Assembly: GCA_023227945.1 (NCBI GenBank)
Contig: JALOCC010000026.1
Location: 1 to 26,118, forward strand
Direction: 5' to 3'
DNA length: 26,118 nucleotides
From: Candidatus Omnitrophota bacterium
Lineage (GTDB): Bacteria; Omnitrophota; Gorgyraeia; Duberdicusellales; 4484-171
Shown here in pieces: positions 7,638 to 14,208 of the stretch (positions within the stretch are counted from its first letter, which is position 1; every line of letters starts with the position of its first letter). The translations under genes were made by a program, and so were the position numbers. The notes beneath the pieces are model-generated. The model searched no databases. It was not told the DNA's origin and saw only the letters and a list, made by a program, of their open reading frames with translations.

Positions 7638-8438
7638 TTACTTAATGATAGGGTCATTCTCTCTCAGAAGCATATCTATCGTTTCCAAACCGCCACTAAG
7701 GGGAATATTCATAGTCTTCTGATAGAGGGTTGTTATACTGGATTCTTCTTCCATTTGTTCTTTCATGAACCATTGACAAAGTTCTATGACTGCCACGTTA
7801 TTCCCAGTTTCAGCGGACTTTGAAATAATCTGCCAATTTTTTGTCGTTTCTGTTTCTTTCACTAATGTCTGTTTGATGATGGTTTTCAAATCTGTGGCAA
7901 TCTGCTGGTCATTTATGACAGGGAAAGCGACACGGACGCTTGCTTCAGAAAGGAATGTGTATATCTTCATCGCATGTTCAGCTTCTCCGTCTCCCTGACG
8001 AAGGAAATATTTTTCGAAGCCGGGATAACCGTTATTACCGAACCAAGACGCACAGCAACGGTAAAACGCCGAATTGGAAAGTTCCGCTGCAAATTGTTTG
8101 TTCAACAGGTCCGCTGTCACCGGGTCAATAAAATCCGTAGTAGAAACGTCACCGACCATTGAAGCCGTAATTTTCTTTATCTTAACGTCTGCCATCTTAT
8201 TTTTAACTGATTTTTCCTGAAGCATCGTAATCTGTAGTTCTTCTGGATCATGCTGATGGATGTTTCCGCAACCGCCCCAGTCCACGTAGATTTTTCTTAT
8301 CTTTGGGTCTAAATCTACAACTATCCCGATCACCTTATGTCCTGTCGGCGCGTAACTTACCAAATCATTGACTCCGAAACCCAGAGTATCTGAAAATTTC
8401 TTTAGGAATCTATCAACGGAAGACCTTCTTTCTACCAT
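7638..8438 (-). CDS. Ferritin (non-haem, diiron) with N-terminal beta-barrel-like domain
   Basis: A 266-residue protein with two parts. Residues about 20-70 look like a small SH3/KOW-type barrel (FGVNDLVSYAPTGHKVIGIV, then IYVDWGGCGNIHQHDPEEL). Residues about 105-250 match bacterial ferritin: LNKQFAAELSNSAFYRCCASW (helix A), GDGEAEHAMKIYTFLSEAS (helix B), LVKETETTKNWQIISKSAE (helix C) and LCQWFMKEQMEEESSITTL (helix D). Ferroxidase ligands appear intact by comparison with E. coli FtnA: E119, E152 and H155 (ExxH), E195, Q228 and E231. Ferritins oxidise Fe(II) and store iron in a 24-mer shell. An in-frame ATG at codon 82 lacks a good ribosome site, so the fusion is probably the product. It sits among head genes, first in its own unit after a TTTTTGATA motif. 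Virion component, iron sequestration or cargo inside the head are all possible; the ferritin call is the solid part. Confidence 0.8.
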   Translation of the reverse strand: MVERRSSVDRFLKKFSDTLGFGVNDLVSYAPTGHKVIGIVVDLDPKIRKIYVDWGGCGNIHQHDPEELQITMLQEKSVKNKMADVKIKKITASMVGDVSTTDFIDPVTADLLNKQFAAELSNSAFYRCCASWFGNNGYPGFEKYFLRQGDGEAEHAMKIYTFLSEASVRVAFPVINDQQIATDLKTIIKQTLVKETETTKNWQIISKSAETGNNVAVIELCQWFMKEQMEEESSITTLYQKTMNIPLSGGLETIDMLLRENDPIIK

Positions 8439-8474
8439 ATTACACCTCTTATTTCGACTATACTTTATCTAGAT

Positions 8475-8483
8475 TATCAAAAA
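8475..8483 (-). promoter_or_regulatory. Putative late promoter motif TTTTTGATA (ferritin unit)
   Basis: Minus-strand TTTTTGATA directly follows the stop codon of the WYL-like gene, 36 bases before the ferritin start codon. GAGGTG lies between it and the start. Confidence 0.45.
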
Positions 8484-8930
8484 TTATCTGATAACCGTTT
8501 TTGTTTGTGAAATAAATCTTCCTATCTCTATCGGGAATTTAGGAGAGAATTTCTTTTCCGTAGGTTTTATTTCAGTTATATTAGAAAGAGAAAATGACTT
8601 TATTTTTTTTTCCTTCATATCCCATCCGAAGAGCATTTTTCTAATTCCAACTTTTAACCTTAAATAGCGATAGCTATACGGTTCAATAATATACCTTTTT
8701 AGTTCCGCCGTTGTGATTTTCCTATATGTTATTTCCACTGCTTTTTTTGAGAGAGCGGCATCCCTGAGAGTAAGCCGAAGTTCAAGAGAAAACGGAATTT
8801 TCTTGCGTCCGTATGCTTGTTGAACAAATTTTTTCAACGGGAGTTTGTTCTTTGTTGTGGAATAAGCTCTTGAAAGACCAAGTTTTCTCATTTCCTGAAG
8901 GAATATATTGTCTTGATACGTTGCTGGCAT
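8484..8930 (-). CDS. WYL-like domain protein
   Basis: A 148-residue protein from ATG 8930, which has AAGGGAG eight bases upstream and starts three bases after the previous stop; a TTG at 8936 is less likely. Residues 1-55 are basic and helical. Residues about 58-135 follow the WYL-domain pattern: AALSKKAVEITYRKI, KRYIIEPYSYRYLRLKVGIRK, MLFGWDMKEKKIKSFSLSNI, then FPIEIG. WYL domains are SH3-like ligand sensors in bacterial regulators and defence systems that bind nucleotides, nucleic acid or their ends. No classic HTH is seen in front of it, so it is not an obvious repressor; the basic N-terminus could still bind nucleic acid. Last gene of its transcript before the ferritin promoter motif. The family call is by pattern only. 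Confidence 0.55.
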   Translation of the reverse strand: MPATYQDNIFLQEMRKLGLSRAYSTTKNKLPLKKFVQQAYGRKKIPFSLELRLTLRDAALSKKAVEITYRKITTAELKRYIIEPYSYRYLRLKVGIRKMLFGWDMKEKKIKSFSLSNITEIKPTEKKFSPKFPIEIGRFISQTKTVIR

Positions 8931-8932
8931 TG

Positions 8933-9400
8933 TCAAATCTCCCTTATGGATACGTAAAAGTTTCCTTCACTGAATTTGATAACTTCTACATTCTTCTTAT
9001 TTCCTGCTAAACCTGAAATGAAAGGAGATTCTCCTTCCCAGGCAAGACTCGCTTCATTAATAAAAGATAAGTAAAACCTAGCGATCCACTTACTACCTGA
9101 AGGTTTTACCAAAGAAAGATTTTCAGTGAGAGTCAAGATGTTTGGAATCGTAATGCTGACTTTATTATCAGATTCAACAGTCGGCACATCAAGGATTTCT
9201 TCCAACGCGGATATGCGGTTGTCAGATTCTGCGCCTGCCGCCCTTCCAGCCAATGCGGAAATCAATACGAGATATTCTGATAGCGTCTGTGTTTCCCCTT
9301 CCTCTGAAATCACTTTTACGTTGTCAAGAGATCCAAGAGAAAATCCATCTTTGATCAACGGGCTAGTCCCGTCGGTAAGCATATGTTTGAATCTTCTCAT
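8933..9400 (-). CDS. Unknown, possible virion protein
   Basis: A 155-residue protein not recognised. The N-terminus (MLTDGTSPLIKDGFSLGSL) and the segment GETQTLSEYLVLISALAGRAA resemble the kind of small tail or fibre-associated proteins found in clusters like this. Residues 75-150 are beta-rich (VSITIPNILTLTENLSLV, WIARFYLSFINEASLAW). The start codon overlaps the preceding stop as ATGA, so it is translationally coupled to the gene at 9397-9702. No enzyme motif or signal peptide is seen. Confidence 0.5.
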   Translation of the reverse strand: MRRFKHMLTDGTSPLIKDGFSLGSLDNVKVISEEGETQTLSEYLVLISALAGRAAGAESDNRISALEEILDVPTVESDNKVSITIPNILTLTENLSLVKPSGSKWIARFYLSFINEASLAWEGESPFISGLAGNKKNVEVIKFSEGNFYVSIREI

Positions 9401-9702
9401 ACCCTAGTTTCTCCGTTTTGAGTGGCTTCCTGTGCAATCCCATCCGTATTCATTTTCCAGTTTTGATAGATTTCGCCTTCTCCTTTTGGATCTCTTTTAT
9501 CTTCCGGATTTTCGGAGTACGCGGTGCAACTGGTTCCGAAATCCTGTGTAATCGTTTCTATACCCTGAAATCTGACGAGATAATAAAATTCAGTACAGTT
9601 CTTCCTTCTCATACAATTTAGACATCCTTTACCGCTTGATCGTTTTATCGTTCCTAGTTTTGGATAATAGGAAAGTTCAGGCATATATCCGTTTACGTTC
9701 AT
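9397..9702 (-). CDS. Small cysteine-cluster protein, unknown
   Basis: A 101-residue protein with a cysteine cluster GCLNCMRRKNC (C27, C30, C36) and a fourth cysteine in FGTSCTAYS about 23 residues further on. Four cysteines so placed could hold zinc or an iron-sulphur cluster. The C-terminal third is polar and probably disordered. It lies 11 bases after the gene at 9714 and overlaps the next gene by four bases (ATGA). The ribosome site is weak (ATAGG). No family recognised. Confidence 0.5.
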   Translation of the reverse strand: MNVNGYMPELSYYPKLGTIKRSSGKGCLNCMRRKNCTEFYYLVRFQGIETITQDFGTSCTAYSENPEDKRDPKGEGEIYQNWKMNTDGIAQEATQNGETRV

Positions 9703-9713
9703 TCTTATTTTAC

Positions 9714-9971
9714 CTATGATAAGTTCGTTGTCAGTTCATAGAAATCATCTGTTTTCGTGTCATGAATTTCCAACACGCCGGATTCATTGTTGACTTGAAA
9801 GACATACTTCCCTATTTTTAATGCAGAAAGTTCTGTAATATCTTCTTCTTTTTGGGTTATAACACGATTCTCTCCGATATACGTTCTGACTTCGGTCTCA
9901 TAAACAGTATCTGCGTCCTTTTTTTCAAGGGCATGATATTGGGATTCCGAAAGATATATCTTTGTTTTCAT
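9714..9971 (-). CDS. Small unknown protein
   Basis: An 85-residue acidic protein (MKTKIYLSESQYHALEKKDADT at the start) with an alternating beta pattern, KIGKYVFQVNNESGVLEIHD. Its ATG overlaps the TGA of the exported protein gene (ATGA) and has a GGGGGAT ribosome site upstream, so it is coupled to it. It ends with TAG. No motif allows a function; by context it may be an accessory to the fibre-like exported protein upstream. Confidence 0.45.
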   Translation of the reverse strand: MKTKIYLSESQYHALEKKDADTVYETEVRTYIGENRVITQKEEDITELSALKIGKYVFQVNNESGVLEIHDTKTDDFYELTTNLS

Positions 9972-10840
9972 TCTTTCATCCCCCTGCTAAAACCGTAGAA
10001 GGACCAATTTCCCGCTCCTGATGTAATGATCTGAACCTTATGTCCATATGTAACGATATCGATATCCCGATCAAGCATCTCCGTATCTACTGCGTAAATT
10101 TCCTCTATAGGATTATTCCCTATTATTTTAGAACCCAATTCTTGGGTGTCCCTTACGCTGAAATATACCTTACCCGATTTAACCTTTCCGTTATGCCTGA
10201 CACAATAGGTCCATTCATTTACCGTCAATTCCGTTGCTGACGTATATGCGTCATTCGTCACCGTCATGTTCACGGGTACTGTATTTGACCATGAAAAATT
10301 AACCATAGTATTCCAATCAAGTCTGTAATTCCCAAGGATTACATTTTCTGCTTTCAGCGTTGAAATGCTTCCGTTCGTAAGACTTGAAAACATTACGGAA
10401 TAATCATTGGTATCTATGTTCTGGTTCATTTCCACCCATAGAGTCCCGTTCACGGTGAGATTGGAAATAAATGCTTCTGGTTCGTATTGTCGGATAAAAG
10501 AAGTATCTCCCTGAAGAGTGACTTCTTTCATTCCGTTCGTTGTAACCATATAAGGTCTGGCATTGCTAACCACAAGGAATTCATAACTTCCATCTATGTT
10601 GATAAGCTTTTTAGATAATCCTTCAAATAAATATAAGAAGTTAGATGCGTTTATATATACATTACTGCCGTTATCTAGAAAAGAAATCGCTTTCAAATTC
10701 GTAACGACATTGTAATCCGCATCTAAATCATTTCTTAGTTTTCCGTTTTGAATGGGGAAGGATCTTGTCTGGGATTGACAAAAAAATGCCGTTAAAACAA
10801 AACAAAAAAACCCAAGAACAAGTTTACGGTTCTTCTTCAA
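9968..10840 (-). CDS. Exported beta-rich protein, possibly fibre-like
   Basis: The best-looking start is TTG 10840, giving KKNRKLVLGFFCFVLTAFFCQS right after the start residue, an orthodox Sec signal peptide with a basic n-region and hydrophobic core, cut near QSQT. An in-frame ATG at 10879 would add 13 residues, overlap the previous gene by 56 bases and bury the signal. The mature part (about 265 residues) is Asn/Thr/Ser-rich and beta-strand-like: LRNDLDADYNVVTNLKAISF, then GSNVYINASN and similar, the 'DADYNVVTNLK' type seen in tail-fibre and surface repeat proteins. A signal peptide is unusual on a virion protein: it may instead be an envelope protein that alters the infected cell surface, or a protein assembled after export. 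Start and role both uncertain. Confidence 0.55.
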   Translation of the reverse strand: MKKNRKLVLGFFCFVLTAFFCQSQTRSFPIQNGKLRNDLDADYNVVTNLKAISFLDNGSNVYINASNFLYLFEGLSKKLINIDGSYEFLVVSNARPYMVTTNGMKEVTLQGDTSFIRQYEPEAFISNLTVNGTLWVEMNQNIDTNDYSVMFSSLTNGSISTLKAENVILGNYRLDWNTMVNFSWSNTVPVNMTVTNDAYTSATELTVNEWTYCVRHNGKVKSGKVYFSVRDTQELGSKIIGNNPIEEIYAVDTEMLDRDIDIVTYGHKVQIITSGAGNWSFYGFSRGMKE

Positions 10841-11207
10841 AAGCCCATCCGCCTGCTGTTTTGGCAACATCATTGACATTGATTAATTCCGTTTCTTTAA
10901 GAACATGAGTTCCTTGTACCCCGGTTTCTACAATAGTGATAGTGGAAGTTTTCGTGATTACAGGTGCAGGAATGCTTTGGGCTGTTGAAACTCCTGTTCC
11001 ATTGTCAATACAGACATGAATATTCCCATATCCGTTCCTTGACAACGTTTCTACCACCGGGTTCGGACTAGGTATATGGAAATTTCTATATATGTTTCCT
11101 TCTCTGATATCGGAATCTACATCCCTTTTACCAGGTTCCCAGTACAGACGACTAGGATTTGTAAGTTGACTATGATCTATTTCTCTGGTCTTGATTATTG
11201 TTTGCAT
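10824..11207 (-). CDS. Unknown protein, possible structural component
   Basis: A 127-residue protein not recognised. The N-terminal half (SRLYWEPGKRDVDSDIREGN, then IYRNFHIPSPNPVVETL) is polar; the second half is Thr/Val-rich and probably beta (PVITKTSTITIVETGVQGTH). ATG 11207 has GAGG eight bases upstream. First gene of a unit that begins with the TTTTTGATA motif at 11246; its 3' end overlaps the start of the exported protein gene. A small hairpin, CTGTTT/AAACAG at 11221-11238, lies in its leader. Confidence 0.5.
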   Translation of the reverse strand: MQTIIKTREIDHSQLTNPSRLYWEPGKRDVDSDIREGNIYRNFHIPSPNPVVETLSRNGYGNIHVCIDNGTGVSTAQSIPAPVITKTSTITIVETGVQGTHVLKETELINVNDVAKTAGGWAFEEEP

Positions 11208-11245
11208 TCCAATATCCTCACTGTTTATCTAAAAACAGACAGGAA

Positions 11246-11254
11246 TATCAAAAA
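11246..11254 (-). promoter_or_regulatory. Putative late promoter motif TTTTTGATA (exported protein unit)
   Basis: Minus-strand TTTTTGATA touches the TAG stop codon of the 73-residue gene upstream and lies 38 bases before the next start codon. Confidence 0.45.
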
Positions 11255-11476
11255 CTATTCCGTCCCCTGTTCAAAAACACCAACACATTGCGCATATTCT
11301 TCAAGGTATGGATACATCGCCTGTGTAAGAATTTCTATCATTCTGTCCTTTGCCGCCTGTTGAGGAACATTGACTGCATTGAAAACATCTGCGTCTTTTA
11401 GCATTTCAGCGTATGTTTTCCATAAACTCGCGACATTTTCATCTGTTCTTTCAACCACTTCCATATTATCTTCCAT
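11255..11476 (-). CDS. Small acidic helical protein, unknown
   Basis: A 73-residue protein, acidic and helical throughout (ENVASLWKTYAEMLKDADVF, then MIEILTQAMYPYLEEYAQ). It starts three bases after the HD-domain gene, with AAAGGAG eight bases upstream, so it is co-transcribed with it. It ends with TAG against a putative promoter motif. Too small to assign; it could be an accessory of the HD protein or of the next unit. Confidence 0.5.
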   Translation of the reverse strand: MEDNMEVVERTDENVASLWKTYAEMLKDADVFNAVNVPQQAAKDRMIEILTQAMYPYLEEYAQCVGVFEQGTE

Positions 11477-11478
11477 TT

Positions 11479-12189
11479 TTAAACTCCTTTGAACTTTTCT
11501 AAGATAAGATTCATCGCTGTTTCCTTATCAAGGACTTTACCTTTTTCAATCCATTCGTCTCCCTTCTCTTCAAGGAAAGACATTACTTCTTTGATTTTGG
11601 GTCCAGGTTTAATATCCAATATCTTCATAATTTCAAGTCCGTCTAAGATGGAATCGTTCTTCGTGACGGGTTTGATCGCTTTCACTTTTTCTATCTTTTC
11701 ACGAATAGAAGGAATATTATTGCCTTTCGGTATCTTACCCTGTTTATCGGCGGCTGCCAAATCAACCACAGCATCTACAAGTTCTTCCCCTACTTCACGA
11801 ATAAATTTACGTATTCCGGCTGTTCCTGCGTCATGCAGCGCGTGTGGGCGCATATGGTTTTCTACGATTTTTCTGACATTGCGAATAACATCCGTATCAA
11901 ATTTAAGTCTACGGCAAACGGCTTCTGCTATTTCTCCGCTTACCTTTTCATGGCCGTAACTGTGAATGGCACCGTCAATAAGTTCGGTTGTAGATGCTTT
12001 ACCAGCATCGTGAAGAAGCGCAGCCAATTGGTTTTCAATACCAGGCTTTGAATTCTGCAAAACCATCATTGTGTGTTTTAAAGAATCGCCTTGTTTCAAT
12101 ACAACGACATCTGGATGACACTGTGAAGTATTAAACTTTCGACAATTTTTGCAATAACTATCTCTCAAACAATAATCTGATGGATTCAT
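11479..12189 (-). CDS. HD-domain fragment of a class II CCA-adding tRNA nucleotidyltransferase
   Basis: A 236-residue protein. The HD phosphohydrolase signature is complete: GDSLKHTMMVL, AALLHDAGKAS (metal-binding HD), HSYGHEKVSGEIAEAV, VENHMRPHA and a late AAADKQGK aspartate. In PolyA-polymerase/CCA-enzyme proteins the same HD module follows the nucleotidyltransferase body, after the 'PE...L.GV.Q...' segment; that segment is at the end of the gene at 13348, and a zinc-finger endonuclease gene lies between. So this looks like the separated C-terminal part of that enzyme. The N-terminus has four cysteines (C7, C13, C16, C24), possibly metal-binding. It has its own start with GGAG eight bases upstream, so it is translated on its own. 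In CCA enzymes the HD part has phosphodiesterase/phosphatase activity. An independent HD hydrolase is the alternative. Confidence 0.7.
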   Translation of the reverse strand: MNPSDYCLRDSYCKNCRKFNTSQCHPDVVVLKQGDSLKHTMMVLQNSKPGIENQLAALLHDAGKASTTELIDGAIHSYGHEKVSGEIAEAVCRRLKFDTDVIRNVRKIVENHMRPHALHDAGTAGIRKFIREVGEELVDAVVDLAAADKQGKIPKGNNIPSIREKIEKVKAIKPVTKNDSILDGLEIMKILDIKPGPKIKEVMSFLEEKGDEWIEKGKVLDKETAMNLILEKFKGV

Positions 12190-12192
12190 AAT

Positions 12193-13293
12193 CTATTCTC
12201 CAATAAATTCCAAACATCTTTTCAAAACGGTGTCTTTATCTTCCTTATAATCACTTTCCCATATAATCAAAAATTCGTATCCTTTTTCTTTGGCATTTTT
12301 TATTTTATTGCTATCGATGGTTTCGACTTCAGACGCTGTTCTGTTAGTATATACCTGTTTCCATTTCCGTTTCTGGTCTTCGGTTAAGTTTGGATTGACG
12401 TGAAATTTGTCTCCATTAAACTCGATCACCTTCTTTATATCTTCTATAACGAAATCAAAATTTCTATTAGTTCCACAAGAAAATTCATGGTTAAGTTCTC
12501 CAAAATAAATTCTTTTATACTTGACTGATATGTTTTTATAAATTTCTTGAAAAAGAATTTGAGAAATCTTAGAATATGGAGATAAATTTCGGTTCAGCCA
12601 AATTTTTCTCTTATTTGTTTCTTTTCTGATTTTATCACAACGTTGTTGATATTTCCTTTCTCCGATTTCTTTTCCGTACTTTTTAACAAACCAATCAAGT
12701 TTGTATATTTTCGAGATATTGTTTCTCCAAGATTTATATCTTTCTAATCCCTTTTCTTGTCCTAAAATATATTGAAATCTTTCAAGTGGGGATAAACCTT
12801 TCATCTTCTGAGAAAAGATATAAGCTTTGCCTGAACTTCTATCTAAGTATTCTTTCTTTAAGATAATTTTCCCGAATTCTTTTTCATAGTCTTCTTTATT
12901 AAAGTCTTTATGTCTCCATCTTAAGTGTTGACAGAGATTAATATATGTTTTTCCACAAAGTTCACACCTAATTTTTTCGTGTTCATGAACGTGGTGATCA
13001 ATTGAAAAATTTTCCTTAATATAGTCGTCATACTTAATTTCCTTGTGACAGTTTTTGAGGTGTGTACCAAGTCCAGACATTGACTTCGTTTGTTTTCCAC
13101 ACAGTCTACATAAATGAAGGAATTCTTTCTTCTCTATATTCTTAATTATTATCCCATAGAATTTTAAGAAATAGTCACAATAATTGAGATCATTTTTATG
13201 AACAGTTTTGATGTGAGTTCGTAGGACATTAAAAGAAGAATATGTTTTGCCACATAACTTACATTCAGTTGGAAAAGTTAATCCATAATTCAT
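12193..13293 (-). CDS. Homing endonuclease with three zinc fingers and Vsr/EDxHD-like nuclease
   Basis: A 366-residue protein from ATG 13293 (AGAGGTGG just before); a TTG ten codons earlier has no ribosome site. Three C2H2-type fingers: C11/C14/H27/H32, C62/C65/H78/H83 and C110/C113/H123/H128. Helical DNA-contact region follows (about 150-270), then a nuclease core related to Vsr/EDxHD enzymes: NRNFDFVIEDIKKVIEFNGD, KFHVNPN, and DSNKIKNAKEKGYEFLIIWE. Free-standing enzymes of this kind are common in large phages and cut conserved genes. It sits between the polymerase-head and HD parts of a CCA-adding enzyme, so it probably inserted into that gene. It has its own TTTTTGATA motif 24 bases upstream. 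No intron structure was recognised around it. Confidence 0.8.
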   Translation of the reverse strand: MNYGLTFPTECKLCGKTYSSFNVLRTHIKTVHKNDLNYCDYFLKFYGIIIKNIEKKEFLHLCRLCGKQTKSMSGLGTHLKNCHKEIKYDDYIKENFSIDHHVHEHEKIRCELCGKTYINLCQHLRWRHKDFNKEDYEKEFGKIILKKEYLDRSSGKAYIFSQKMKGLSPLERFQYILGQEKGLERYKSWRNNISKIYKLDWFVKKYGKEIGERKYQQRCDKIRKETNKRKIWLNRNLSPYSKISQILFQEIYKNISVKYKRIYFGELNHEFSCGTNRNFDFVIEDIKKVIEFNGDKFHVNPNLTEDQKRKWKQVYTNRTASEVETIDSNKIKNAKEKGYEFLIIWESDYKEDKDTVLKRCLEFIGE

Positions 13294-13317
13294 AACCACC
13301 TCTGTTATGAACAGACA

Positions 13318-13326
13318 TATCAAAAA
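13318..13326 (-). promoter_or_regulatory. Putative late promoter motif TTTTTGATA (zinc-finger endonuclease and HD unit)
   Basis: Minus-strand TTTTTGATA lies between the nucleotidyltransferase stop and the endonuclease start, 24 bases before the latter. It would also supply transcription for the HD-domain gene downstream of the insertion. Confidence 0.45.
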
Positions 13327-13347
13327 GAATGTTAGTAGGCATCTTCC

Positions 13348-14208
13348 TCATTTAGGAACGAAATTCTTACAAACACAATTACATCCTTCCTGAAACTTTT
13401 CATTCTGTTTAACACCCTTCAAAGATTCAATCTCAGGGAAGATGTATTTTAAGAGTCCTGTTGAATCAAAGAATTTGATTGCCTTTTGAAGTTTTCCTAG
13501 CTTCATGATCTTAATAAGTTCATCTCTGATCCTTTCTTCTGAAATCGTCTGAATCCTAGAAGAATTGGCCTTGACCGCTTTCAAAACAGAAAGAGGTACA
13601 GTCCAATTGTATTTACAAATAAAGCGAACAAGACGAATCATACGAAGTGCATCTTGGTTAAGAATCTTGTTGAAATCAACGTCTGGATGTCCTCTTAGAA
13701 TCCCTTTTTGAATATCAGATTTGCTGACGCCTGTAAGGTCTATGAATTCTCCGTTACTCAAATCTTTCATCATCATATTCGTTGTGAAGTCGCGACGTTT
13801 TACATCTTCTCCCAAATCCGCAAATTCCGTACTTCTCTGTCTGCTGTTAGGATCAGGATAGCTTTCCTTCATAGTTTCGGCAAATTCAATGACGGCACCT
13901 TTTGTCCTATATGTTTCGCCTTCGAAAATAATATCTTCCTTAAAGGTAATCTGCCAAATGGGATAATTTCCCATATTTATAGGGTTTGTCGTTTCCTTTG
14001 AAAACAAGGCATGAAGTTGTTTCGTCAGTTTTTCAGGGCCTCCTTTTATATCTATCACTATGTCTAGGTCTTTGGGAAGATTTTTAAGAATACTATCCCT
14101 AACATATCCTCCGACGGAAAAAGTATGATGCGAAAATTCAGTATAACGTAGAAAGTTTAAAAAGAATTTTTCAACCTCCTTTTCTGGCGATTTATGATTT
14201 TCGTTCAT
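13348..14208 (-). CDS. Nested start: stand-alone tRNA nucleotidyltransferase head
   Basis: Within the fusion frame, codon 318 is ATG (14208) with GAAGGGAAAG upstream, AGGG being nine bases from the ATG. Translation from here gives a 286-residue protein that begins just before the nucleotidyltransferase fold: GG at 33-34, DLD at 47-49, RRDF further on. The site falls exactly at the junction between nuclease and transferase, so the enzyme could be made without the endonuclease. It contains the same EVEKFFLNFL...VGGYV segment that is also present, diverged, in the relic at 15183-15335. Internal initiation is inferred from sequence only. Confidence 0.5.
   Translation of the reverse strand: MNENHKSPEKEVEKFFLNFLRYTEFSHHTFSVGGYVRDSILKNLPKDLDIVIDIKGGPEKLTKQLHALFSKETTNPINMGNYPIWQITFKEDIIFEGETYRTKGAVIEFAETMKESYPDPNSRQRSTEFADLGEDVKRRDFTTNMMMKDLSNGEFIDLTGVSKSDIQKGILRGHPDVDFNKILNQDALRMIRLVRFICKYNWTVPLSVLKAVKANSSRIQTISEERIRDELIKIMKLGKLQKAIKFFDSTGLLKYIFPEIESLKGVKQNEKFQEGCNCVCKNFVPK

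Noticed and set aside
7638..8183. Separate ferritin gene starting at the internal ATG (codon 82 of the fusion)
   Set aside because: There is no convincing ribosome site before that ATG, and the upstream domain is in frame with a good start and promoter motif.
12260..12275. AATCAAAAATT as an eighth copy of the promoter-like motif
   Set aside because: It lacks the TATC part of the motif and lies inside the zinc-finger endonuclease coding region.
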